A stretch of 25,034 nucleotides of DNA from Planctomycetota bacterium (GCA_029213105.1 JARGNS010000005.1:1-25034), one strand, 5' to 3'. Counted from the stretch's first letter, positions 15,940 through 22,115 are shown. The notes: a model not told the origin generated them from the letters alone. Numbers and translations: made by a program.

Positions 15940-16803
15940 ATGGATCAGCAAGCCCCCAAGCAGTTCGAAGGTTCCTCCACCTACGTCGCGACCGATGATC
16001 TCGTCGTCGCGGTCAATGCCGCCGTGGCGCTGCAGCGCCCGCTGCTCGTCAAGGGGGAGCCCGGTACCGGCAAGACGGTCCTGGCCCATGAAGTGGCGCG
16101 TGCGCTGGGCAAGCCGCTGATCGAGTGGCATATCAAGTCGACCACGAAGGCCCAGCACGGACTCTACGAGTACGACGCCGTCTCGCGCCTGCGCGACTCG
16201 CAGCTCGGCTCGGAGAAGGTGCACGACATCGCCAACTACATCGTGCGCGGCAAGCTCTGGGACGCCTTCGAGGAGCCGAGTGGCGCCATCCTGCTCATCG
16301 ACGAGATCGACAAGGCGGATATCGAGTTCCCGAACGACCTGCTGCAGGAACTCGATCGCATGGAGTTCTACGTCTACGAGACGCAGAAGACCGTGTCGGC
16401 GACCAAGCGGCCCGCCGTGATCATCACGTCGAACAACGAGAAGGAGCTTCCCGACGCGTTCCTGCGCCGCTGCTTCTTCCACTACATCCGGTTTCCCGAC
16501 GAGGAGACGATGCGCGCCATCGTCGATGCGCACTTCCCCGCTCTGAAGAAGGGACTCCTGGAGGACGCGCTGCAGGCGTTCTACAGCCTGCGTGGTGTGC
16601 CGGGCCTCAAGAAGAAGCCCTCCACCTCCGAGTTGCTCGACTGGATCAAGCTCCTCGTGGCCGAGGACATCCCCGGCGAGGCGCTGCGCAGCAAGGACAA
16701 GAAGCGCATCTTGCCGCCGCTCTTCGGCGCCCTGCTGAAGAACGAGCAGGACGTCGCCCTGGTCGGGGGCCTCGCCCGCGGCCAGGGCGGTCTCTACAAC
16801 TAG
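15940..16803 (+). CDS. MoxR-family AAA+ ATPase
   Basis: A 287-residue AAA+ protein of the MoxR group. It has Walker A GEPGTGKT (39-46), Walker B ILLIDEID (117-124), sensor-1 asparagines in ITSNNEKELP (N165, N166) and an arginine-finger candidate in LRRC (R176/R177). A helical lid domain fills the C-terminus. MoxR proteins use ATP to remodel or activate target proteins together with a VWA-domain partner, often helping insert metal cofactors or mature complexes. The partner here is the CoxE-like gene that starts 16 bases downstream. ATG 15940 was chosen because the protein then begins just ahead of the conserved region; GACGAT ends 6 bases before it, a weak match to the TA-N3-T pattern, and no Shine-Dalgarno sequence is well placed. 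The client protein is not visible in the window. Confidence 0.93.
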   Translation: MDQQAPKQFEGSSTYVATDDLVVAVNAAVALQRPLLVKGEPGTGKTVLAHEVARALGKPLIEWHIKSTTKAQHGLYEYDAVSRLRDSQLGSEKVHDIANYIVRGKLWDAFEEPSGAILLIDEIDKADIEFPNDLLQELDRMEFYVYETQKTVSATKRPAVIITSNNEKELPDAFLRRCFFHYIRFPDEETMRAIVDAHFPALKKGLLEDALQAFYSLRGVPGLKKKPSTSELLDWIKLLVAEDIPGEALRSKDKKRILPPLFGALLKNEQDVALVGGLARGQGGLYN

Positions 16804-16818
16804 GCCCCGCGAGCCGCG

Positions 16819-17991
16819 ATGTTCATCCCCTTCTTCCAGTCCCTGCGGAACGCGCGCATCCCGGTCACGCTGCGCGAGTTCCTCACGCTGCTGGAGGCCA
16901 TGAAGAAGGGCATCGCCGGCTACGACGTCGAGAAGTTCTACTACCTCGCGCGCGCCTGCCTGGTGAAGGACGAACGCTACCTGGATCGTTTCGATCTCGT
17001 CTTCCAGAAGGCCTTCGAGGGACTCGAATCGATCGACCTCGACCTTGACGACATTCCCCCCGAATGGCTCGAGCGCATCGCCGAGCGGCACTTCACGCGG
17101 GAGGAGATCGAGGCCATCCAGAAGCGCGGCGGCTTCGAGGCCTTGCTCGACGAGCTTCGCCAGCGCCTCGCCGAACAGGACGCCCGCCATCAGGGCGGCA
17201 GCAAGTGGATCGGCACGCTGGGGACGTCCCCCTTCGGTGCCTACGGCTACAACCCCGAGGGCATCCGCATCGGTCAGGATCGCTCACGCCACCGTCGTGC
17301 CGTGAAGGTCTGGGACAAGCGCGAGTTTCGGGACTTCGACGACGAGGTCGAGCTCGGGACGCGCAATCTCAAGATCGCCCTGCGGCGTCTGCGCAAGCTC
17401 GTGCGCGAAGGGCGCGACGAGGAACTCGACCTGCCCGGCACCATCCGCGCGACCGCGAACAACGCGGGGTATCTCGATCTCAAGATGCAGCGCACGCGCA
17501 CGAACCGGATCAAGGTGCTGCTCTTCCTCGATGTCGGCGGCTCGATGGACGACCATGTCCGGCAGGTGGAGGAGTTGTTCTCGGCCGCGCGCTCCGAACT
17601 CGAACACCTCGAGCACTTCTACTTCCACAACTGCCTCTACGAGCGTGTCTGGCGCAACAACCGGGCACGCTGGGATGACACCGTCCCCACGTTCGACCTG
17701 CTGCGTACGTACGGCGAGGACTACCGGGTCATCTTCGTGGGCGACGCCAGCATGGGGCCGTACGAGATCACCGAGCCCGGGGGCTCCGTCGAGCACTTCA
17801 ACGAGGAGTCCGGGGCGACCTGGATGCGGCGCATCCTCGCGCACTGGCCGAAGGCCATCTGGTTGAACCCGGTGCCCCAGGCGTGGTGGGGGCACACCTA
17901 CTCGATCCGCCAGATCGATCACCTCATGGAGGGGCGCATGCATCCGCTCACCATCGAGGGCATCGACCAGGGGCTGCGTCAACTCACGTGA
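16819..17991 (+). CDS. VWA-domain protein, CoxE-like (MoxR partner)
   Basis: A 390-residue protein with a helical N-terminal region (FFQSLRNARIPVTLREFLTLLEAM), a middle region with charged helices, and a C-terminal von Willebrand A fold. The first metal-site motif reads DVGGSM (238-243), so the canonical DxSxS is DxGxS, a form I associate with CoxE-like proteins. A later loop reads GDASM (308-312). This layout matches the CoxE-like VWA proteins paired with MoxR ATPases in many bacteria, where the pair acts as a chaperone in the cytoplasm. The gene follows the MoxR stop by 15 bases on the same strand, so co-transcription is very likely. No good ribosome site is seen before the ATG. Any client protein must lie elsewhere. 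Confidence 0.9.
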   Translation: MFIPFFQSLRNARIPVTLREFLTLLEAMKKGIAGYDVEKFYYLARACLVKDERYLDRFDLVFQKAFEGLESIDLDLDDIPPEWLERIAERHFTREEIEAIQKRGGFEALLDELRQRLAEQDARHQGGSKWIGTLGTSPFGAYGYNPEGIRIGQDRSRHRRAVKVWDKREFRDFDDEVELGTRNLKIALRRLRKLVREGRDEELDLPGTIRATANNAGYLDLKMQRTRTNRIKVLLFLDVGGSMDDHVRQVEELFSAARSELEHLEHFYFHNCLYERVWRNNRARWDDTVPTFDLLRTYGEDYRVIFVGDASMGPYEITEPGGSVEHFNEESGATWMRRILAHWPKAIWLNPVPQAWWGHTYSIRQIDHLMEGRMHPLTIEGIDQGLRQLT

Positions 17992-18035
17992 GCGTCCCGC
18001 GTCATCGAGAGTCGCTTCCGGGCGGCCGGGTGGCG

Positions 18036-18047
18036 TAGGCTGTGGGC
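18036..18047 (+). promoter_or_regulatory. -10-like TAGGCT ending 6 bases before the GyrI-like gene
   Basis: TAGGCT (18036-18041) is followed by exactly 6 bases (GTGGGC) and the ATG at 18048. The identical hexamer at the identical distance precedes the htrA-like gene on the other strand. This suggests a leaderless transcript. The AGG within the hexamer could instead act as a weak ribosome site. Confidence 0.4.
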
Positions 18048-18485
18048 ATGAGCGACCTCGTCTTCGAAGACCGTCCCGTCCTCCATCTCGTGGGGATCGA
18101 GACGCCCGCCTCCAACGACCGTGCCGACCTGATCGGGGCGCACTGGCAGCGCTTCCATGCGGAGGGCATCCCAGGTCGGGTGCTCGGCGGCGCGGGGAGA
18201 GCCGTGGTAGCGGTCTACAGCGAGTACGAAGGGGACCACACCCAACCGTACACGTTCTTCCTCGGGTGCCCCGTGGGCGCAGGCACGGCCACGCCGGAGG
18301 GGCTCGTGCGTCGCGAGCTGCCGGCGGGGCCGTACGCACGCTTCGACGCGGTGGGGGAGCAGCCGGGTGCGCTCGTTCAGACGTGGATGGGCATCTGGTC
18401 GTCGGGCCTCGAGCGCAGCTTCGTGGCGGACTATGAGATCCACGATCCCGACGAACCGTCCCGGGTCGTCATCTACGTGAACTAG
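18048..18485 (+). CDS. GyrI-like / AraC effector-binding-domain protein
   Basis: A 145-residue stand-alone ligand-binding domain. The order of segments fits the GyrI-like (SOUL/BacterialRob-type) fold: an opening strand (DRPVLHLVGIETPASN), a helix (LIGAHWQRFHAEG), a strand (AVVAVYSEYEGD), YTFFLGCPVG, a second half RELPAGPYARFDAVGE, a helix with LVQTWMGIWSS and an ending DYEIHDPDEPSRVVIYV. Members bind small hydrophobic or cationic molecules or inhibit gyrase; many are fused to AraC-type regulators, but no DNA-binding part is present here. It is likely cytoplasmic. ATG 18048 is preferred over GTG 18042 because TAGGCT ends 6 bases before the ATG. The stop codon overlaps that of the convergent DUF302 gene within the palindrome CTAG (18482-18485). 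Confidence 0.85.
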   Translation: MSDLVFEDRPVLHLVGIETPASNDRADLIGAHWQRFHAEGIPGRVLGGAGRAVVAVYSEYEGDHTQPYTFFLGCPVGAGTATPEGLVRRELPAGPYARFDAVGEQPGALVQTWMGIWSSGLERSFVADYEIHDPDEPSRVVIYVN

Positions 18486-18868
18486 AGCTCTTCGATCAGG
18501 CTCTGCATGCGCCCGCGCACATCGTCGGCGATGGCGCCGAGAGCCGGGTTCTCGATCGCCTGCATCGAGGCCTTGGGGTCGATGGCGGCCACCTCGGTGC
18601 GACCCTCGCCCGCATCGCGCACGATGACGTTGCACGGGAGCATCGTGCCGACGAGGGTCTCGTGCTGCAGCGCCTGGAAGGCGAACGTCGGGTTGCAGGC
18701 GCCGAGGATGCGGTAGCCGGGCATGTCCTCGTCGAGCTTCTTCTTCATCGTCGCTTGCACGTCGATGTGGGTGAGCACGCCGAAGCCCCGGGCCTGCAGC
18801 AACTCGGTCACGCGCGCTTCCGCGGCGTCGAGGTCGAGGTCCACGGTCTTGCTGAAGTGGTAGCTCAT
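18482..18868 (-). CDS. DUF302 family protein
   Basis: A 128-residue DUF302 protein of typical length. The hallmark segments are visible: GFGVLTHIDVQATMKKKL (28-45), YRILGACNP (52-60), a helix with ALQHE (66-70), GTMLPCNVIV (74-83) and AAIDPKASM (94-102). Two cysteines lie in conserved spots, C58 (GACNP) and C79 (LPCN). The biochemical role of DUF302 is not known; it is often found near sulfur and metal-handling genes. Here it begins 4 bases after the stop of the persulfide dioxygenase-rhodanese fusion on the same strand, with GGAG about 10 bases before the ATG, so it is almost surely co-transcribed with that gene. No signal peptide is seen in the chosen frame. A longer in-frame extension to 18976 is Pro/Arg-rich and overlaps the upstream gene, so I rejected it. 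Confidence 0.88.
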   Translation of the reverse strand: MSYHFSKTVDLDLDAAEARVTELLQARGFGVLTHIDVQATMKKKLDEDMPGYRILGACNPTFAFQALQHETLVGTMLPCNVIVRDAGEGRTEVAAIDPKASMQAIENPALGAIADDVRGRMQSLIEEL

Positions 18869-18872
18869 GGCA

Positions 18873-20234
18873 TCAGGACTCCGTCGGGGAGGGGGGGAGT
18901 GAGGCGGCGCAGCCACCGGCTGCGGGGGCCGAGGCCGCGCAGCCCCCCGCACTGGGTGCGGAAGCCGCGCAGCCACCGGCCGAGCCGCCGGCGGTCTCCG
19001 GGGCGCGGTTCCACGGCATGCGCGCGATGAGCATGCCCATCGCGCACGTGTTCGTCACGCCCGCGAAGACCAGGCCCAGGCCGACGAAGCCCGCGAGACC
19101 GTAGAAGGCGGGATGCACGAACGTGCCGAGCCCGACGCCGAGGGCGACCAGGGCGCCGGCGGCAATGCGCACCTGGCGCTCGAGCGAGATGGCGCCCTTG
19201 CCCTTGACGGCGTCTCCGCCGCGGGCGACGTAGGCCTCGATGCCACCGTCGATCACCGTGAGACCCGAGATGCCGAGGGGGGCCAGGGTCGTACGCGCCA
19301 TCTCGGCGCGCTGGCCGGTGCGGCAGAGGAGCAGGCGCGGTGCAGGTACGGCGCGGATCTCGTCGGCGCGGGCGGCGACCTGGTCGAGCGGAATGAGGTG
19401 CGAGCCCGGGATGTGCTCCGACGCGTACTCGCCCCCGGTGCGGACGTCGATCACGCTGATGCTGCCGCCAGCGCGCACGCGGGCGATGGCCCCGTCGGCG
19501 GAGATGCGCTCCGGCATCGCCGTGCCTCGACGGTTGAGCTCGAGCAACGCATCCATGTTGGCCGGTCGCGTCGGCGGGTTGGCCGTGATGCTCTCGACGA
19601 ACGTGGCGCGGTCGAGCTGGAGCCACGGATTGTCGCGTCGCTCGACTCCGAGCGTGCTGTGCTCGCGGCCCTCGTAGTCGTGCCCCGGGTAGAGCAGCGT
19701 GTCGTCGGGCAGGCCCTCGAGCACCACCTGGATCGAGTCGAACAGCTGGCCCGCGTCGCCACCGAGGAAGTCCGTGCGCGCCACGCTGCCGATCAGCAGC
19801 GTGTCGCCCGCGAACAGGGCACCCTCGGCGAGCAGCACGAGGTGGTCGGGCGTATGGCCCGGCGCGTGGCGCACGGTGACGGCCTGGTCACCCAGGTGCA
19901 GCGTGTCGCCGTCGGCGGGATGGCGCGTGACGCCGTCGTGCCCTGCCAGCTCGTGCGCGATGCGCGTACTGGCGAACCGCGCGGCCAGGGCGCCGGCGCC
20001 CGAGGGGTGATCGGCGTGGGTGTGGCTGTCGACCACGTAGGGGAGCGTCCAGCCGGCGTCGCGCACCGCGGCCTCGACGGTGTCGACCAGGTCGAGGTGC
20101 ACATCGAGCGCGAGCGCTTGGCGGCTCGTCTCGTCGGCGAGGACGTAGGTGCGGCAGCCCTGCGGATGCAGGAGCGGGAGGACGCGCAGGGCGCCGACGG
20201 CGCGGGCGCTCGAGGGGGTCGTCGCGGTGCTCAT
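18873..20234 (-). CDS. Persulfide dioxygenase-rhodanese-DUF2892 fusion with cysteine-repeat tail
   Basis: A 453-residue fusion. Residues about 14-220 are an ETHE1-like metallo-beta-lactamase fold: HTHADH (71-76), H127 (APGHTPDH), D144 (AGDTL), RTDF (153-156) and H185 (PGHDYEGR). H71, H127 and D144 match the ferrous iron ligands of ETHE1. Residues about 240-343 are a rhodanese with active loop CRTGQR (C304). Residues about 350-412 match DUF2892 (SLERQVR, two membrane helices at about 356-374 and 378-396, TNTCAMG, MPWN), as in YgaP. The tail holds C422, C432 and C442 spaced exactly 10 residues apart. It should oxidise glutathione persulfide to sulfite and move sulfane sulfur at the inner membrane. 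GGAG lies 8 bases before the ATG. It diverges from an ArsR gene across a palindromic promoter and leads the DUF302 gene. Confidence 0.92.
   Translation of the reverse strand: MSTATTPSSARAVGALRVLPLLHPQGCRTYVLADETSRQALALDVHLDLVDTVEAAVRDAGWTLPYVVDSHTHADHPSGAGALAARFASTRIAHELAGHDGVTRHPADGDTLHLGDQAVTVRHAPGHTPDHLVLLAEGALFAGDTLLIGSVARTDFLGGDAGQLFDSIQVVLEGLPDDTLLYPGHDYEGREHSTLGVERRDNPWLQLDRATFVESITANPPTRPANMDALLELNRRGTAMPERISADGAIARVRAGGSISVIDVRTGGEYASEHIPGSHLIPLDQVAARADEIRAVPAPRLLLCRTGQRAEMARTTLAPLGISGLTVIDGGIEAYVARGGDAVKGKGAISLERQVRIAAGALVALGVGLGTFVHPAFYGLAGFVGLGLVFAGVTNTCAMGMLIARMPWNRAPETAGGSAGGCAASAPSAGGCAASAPAAGGCAASLPPSPTES
18888..18977 (-). repeat. Three tandem 30-bp coding repeats (decapeptide with GGC)
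   Basis: Codons 420-449 of the fusion gene are three tandem ten-residue units: GGCAASAPSA, GGCAASAPAA and GGCAASLPPS. The DNA copies differ at several third positions while the peptide stays the same in most places, which hints at selection on the protein. The unit places one cysteine every ten residues after the last membrane helix. Function unknown. Confidence 0.85.
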
Positions 20235-20255
20235 CGTGGGGTCTCCGTTTCGTGC

Positions 20256-20283
20256 TTGACGATTATGCTTATGAGCATATGCT
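20256..20283 (+). promoter_or_regulatory. Promoter of the ArsR-family gene (plus strand), leaderless type
   Basis: TTGACG (20256-20261) and TATGCT (20278-20283) are 16 bases apart. TATGCT ends 7 bases before the ATG at 20291, so transcription would begin at or next to the start codon. There is no Shine-Dalgarno sequence. The operator palindrome overlaps this promoter as well. Confidence 0.6.
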
Positions 20284-20291
20284 CATGTGAA
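20262..20291 (-). promoter_or_regulatory. Promoter of the persulfide dioxygenase fusion gene (minus strand)
   Basis: On the minus strand, TTCACA (20291-20286, 5 of 6 to the -35 consensus) and CATAAT (20267-20262, 5 of 6 to the -10 consensus) are 18 bases apart. A leader of about 27 bases with GGAG leads to the ATG at 20234. The large palindrome at 20271-20286 fills the spacer, so a bound repressor would block RNA polymerase. Confidence 0.6.
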
Positions 20292-20295
20292 TGAG
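20265..20295. promoter_or_regulatory. Cluster of three overlapping palindromes: likely ArsR-family operator
   Basis: Three inverted repeats overlap: ATGCT-N4-AGCAT (20265-20278), the perfect 16-base palindrome ATGAGCATATGCTCAT (20271-20286), and CTCAT-N4-ATGAG (20282-20295), which includes the ArsR start codon. They lie across both divergent promoters and are AT-rich compared with the surroundings. Sites of this kind are typical for ArsR-family dimers, so binding by the product of the adjacent gene is the simple reading. Confidence 0.7.
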
Positions 20296-20635
20296 TGTCA
20301 AGCCTCGTCACGACCCGCTGCCGTCCGCCCTGGTGGAGGCCGTCGCCGAGCGCTTCCGCGTGCTCGCGGCGCCCAGCCGCCTACGCATCCTCGACCATCT
20401 GCTCCAGGGCCCGTGCGGCATGGCCGAGCTGGCGGCCGCGACCGGCCTCGGGCAGTCCAACCTGAGCCGTCACGTGGCCGAGCTGGAGCGCGGCGGCTGC
20501 GTCCGGCGCGTGCGGGAGGGACGACACGTCATCGTCGAGGTGGCGGACCCGAGCCTGGCCCCCCTGTGCGAGCTGGTCTGTGGCGCGATCCAGGCCCAGG
20601 CCGAGGATCAGCATCGGCGCTTCACCGAGGCCTAG
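20291..20635 (+). CDS. ArsR-family winged-helix repressor, probable persulfide sensor
   Basis: A 114-residue ArsR/SmtB-family regulator. The winged helix is clear: VLAAPSRLRILDHLLQG (24-40), MAELAAATGLGQSNLSRHVAELERGG (recognition helix about 55-65), and a wing with REGRHVIVEVAD. Cysteines are C42, C70, C93 and C97. The C42 position and a cysteine in the last helix (C93 or C97, in LCELVC) recall the dithiol pair of the sulfide sensors SqrR and BigR (C41/C107 and C42/C108), which form a sulfur link with persulfides. The divergent neighbour is a persulfide dioxygenase, which supports this reading over arsenic sensing, although As(III) cannot be excluded. TATGCT ends 7 bases before the ATG and there is no ribosome site, so it is likely leaderless and self-repressed. 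Confidence 0.85.
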   Translation: MSVKPRHDPLPSALVEAVAERFRVLAAPSRLRILDHLLQGPCGMAELAAATGLGQSNLSRHVAELERGGCVRRVREGRHVIVEVADPSLAPLCELVCGAIQAQAEDQHRRFTEA

Positions 20636-20685
20636 CCCCGTCGCGGAGGGCGCGGCCTGAAAGCGGCGCCGTGGTGCCGCGCGAG

Positions 20686-20697
20686 TACGCTGCGGCC
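20686..20697 (+). promoter_or_regulatory. -10-like TACGCT ending 6 bases before the Tgl-like gene
   Basis: TACGCT (20686-20691) is followed by exactly 6 bases and the ATG at 20698. It lacks any AGG core, so it cannot be a ribosome site; the fit to the TA-N3-T leaderless pattern is therefore informative. It lies in the 62-base gap after the ArsR-family gene. Confidence 0.4.
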
Positions 20698-22002
20698 ATG
20701 CGCCGGCTCTCTTGTCTCGTCCTGCTCTCCGTCCTGGGCGTCGGCGTCTGCTGGCCGGCCGCCCGTTCCGTCGGGGCGGCCGAGGAGGCGACCCCCCGCG
20801 CCGGCGAAGTCGCCCGCCTCCTCGATGGGGCGGTGCCCTTCGCCCAGCGCTGCGAGCTGCGCTACCTGCTCCATCTCGGGTGGCGTTTCGAGCGGGACGC
20901 GACCGTCAAGGACGTCGTGGTCGAGGGGGGGCATCCCGGCCGCTACCGCACGATCGCGCGAGCCCACGCGGCCGGCGCCCTGCGGGTCCGCGTCCCGGCT
21001 TCCTTCGATGCGGCGGCCGCGCGCGCCTTCGGGCCACGCCTGGTGGCCATGGCCGACGGCATCCCCTCGCGCCTGGCCTACCAGCACAAGTTGGCCCCCG
21101 CGCTGCGGCGCTCGGCCGCGCGGTTCATGAAGCTCGAGGCGGCCGGTCGCTACGAGTTCCCCAAGCTCTTCGAGCTCGTGAACTCGCCCTTCTGGGGGCT
21201 GCGACTGCCCGAGACGTCCTGGACGGCCATTGATGGCGTCTACGTCGCCTACGGATCCTCCGCCCGTGCGCTGGAGTCCATCTGGGCGCGCGGGGCCGTG
21301 GCCGAGTGCTACACCGGCCAATGGCTTGCCATCTTCGGGGCGCACTACGAGCTGTATGGGCCGCGCTGGTTCGAGCGCGTGTTTGCCGCGAACGACCTGC
21401 AGATCGGCAAGCCGAGCGCCATCAAGACGAGTCCCATCGGTCACACCACCAGCGCCCGCGGCCGCTTCGACTATCGCGCCCTGGTGATTCCCCGCGCGGA
21501 TCAATACGGCAAGGACGCCTGGCTGGTGCTCGCGCCCCACGGCCCCATGGCCTTCATCGGTCTCACGGGCATCATGCGCAACACCGACCCCGAGGGCGGG
21601 CAGATGAACGAGAACTGGGTCATCACGAAGATGTCCCCTGCGGCCGTCGAGGCGATCCGTGCCGGCGGCGGGCAGTCCTACCTCCAGGCGCAGGCCGCCA
21701 AGATCTGGGCGCTGATCAACAAGTCCATGGGGGGCGGCCCCCTGCGCGTGCTGCAGGAGCCGAGCGGCCGGGAGGTTCCGGCCGTCGAGGCCCTCCTGGC
21801 CCAGCCGGCCTTCGCCGAGACCTGGGTCTACGTCCACCCCCACGGGGTCATCAACTTCGCCGAGCTGATGCGGAACAAGTTCATCGCCGACGACACGCCG
21901 CCCGAGTTCCTGCTCTACCGGACCGGCCGGGAGAGTCTCCTCTACCGGCGCTACCACCGCGCCTGGCTGGCGCGCTGCGGCACCGGCGGCCCCTGCCGCT
22001 GA
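20698..22002 (+). CDS. Secreted protein, possible Tgl-like protein-glutamine gamma-glutamyltransferase
   Basis: A 434-residue protein with a signal peptide (about 1-28, ending SVGA-A). No common domain is certain. The segment RFMKLEAAGRYEFPKLF (142-158), then a loop, then VAECYTGQWLAIFGAHYELYG (201-221) with FERVFA after it resembles the arrangement around the catalytic E-C pair of Bacillus Tgl (FECATAIVIIYY, followed by FNASF). C204, preceded by E203, would be the nucleophile. A later GPMAFIGLTGIMRNTD...NENWVITKMS could be the second half of the fold. Tgl crosslinks spore coat proteins through Gln-Lys bonds; a signal peptide would place this relative in the envelope or outside. The protein is longer than Tgl (245), with extra regions at both ends. 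The final CGTGGPC holds two more cysteines. This call rests on recall of short motifs and may be wrong. Confidence 0.5.
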   Translation: MRRLSCLVLLSVLGVGVCWPAARSVGAAEEATPRAGEVARLLDGAVPFAQRCELRYLLHLGWRFERDATVKDVVVEGGHPGRYRTIARAHAAGALRVRVPASFDAAAARAFGPRLVAMADGIPSRLAYQHKLAPALRRSAARFMKLEAAGRYEFPKLFELVNSPFWGLRLPETSWTAIDGVYVAYGSSARALESIWARGAVAECYTGQWLAIFGAHYELYGPRWFERVFAANDLQIGKPSAIKTSPIGHTTSARGRFDYRALVIPRADQYGKDAWLVLAPHGPMAFIGLTGIMRNTDPEGGQMNENWVITKMSPAAVEAIRAGGGQSYLQAQAAKIWALINKSMGGGPLRVLQEPSGREVPAVEALLAQPAFAETWVYVHPHGVINFAELMRNKFIADDTPPEFLLYRTGRESLLYRRYHRAWLARCGTGGPCR

Positions 22003-22034
22003 CCTCCCCGCCGGCGCGTCGTTCGCCCCCTGTT

Positions 22035-22054
22035 TCGTTCGTGAGAACGAACGA
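22035..22054. promoter_or_regulatory. 20-bp inverted repeat upstream of the arsenic operon
   Basis: Perfect arms TCGTTCGT and ACGAACGA are separated by GAGA. The site is 55 bases before the arsR-arsC start and 33 bases after the preceding stop. No U-tract follows, so it is not a normal intrinsic terminator. It differs from the palindrome at the arsR-arsC start codon, so it may bind another regulator or form an RNA hairpin at the end of the preceding transcript. Confidence 0.5.
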
Positions 22055-22091
22055 TTCCTCCCGGAAAGCCCTTGTTTCTGGGCTTCCATGC

Positions 22092-22115
22092 TTCGATGAT
22101 TCCAGAATCATGGAA
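22092..22115. promoter_or_regulatory. Probable ArsR operator overlapping the arsR-arsC start codon
   Basis: The core is a perfect inverted repeat, ATGATTC-CA-GAATCAT (22096-22111). It extends to TTC and GAA on either side (22092-22094 and 22113-22115) with one mismatch per arm. An outer pair GCTTCCAT (22082-22089) and ATGGAAGC (22116-22123) surrounds it. The ATG at 22110-22112 lies in the right arm. A weak promoter, TTGTTT (22072-22077) and GATGAT (22095-22100) with a 17-base spacer, would be blocked by binding here. Confidence 0.65.

Noticed and set aside
11527..15941. Two long minus-strand open frames opposite the coiled-coil and MscS genes
   Set aside because: They are antisense shadows without domains. 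The plus strand shows a signal peptide, a membrane helix and the MscS core.
18869..18976. Upstream extension of the DUF302 gene to ATG 18976
   Set aside because: It would overlap about 100 bases of the fusion gene and adds a Pro/Arg-rich stretch unlike DUF302.
18888..18977. CRISPR-like or minisatellite array
   Set aside because: The three 30-bp units are contiguous, have no spacers, stay in frame and encode a regular decapeptide at the end of a gene.
22035..22054. Intrinsic terminator after the secreted protein gene
   Set aside because: The arms are perfect, but the following bases are TTCCTCCC, with no U-run long enough.
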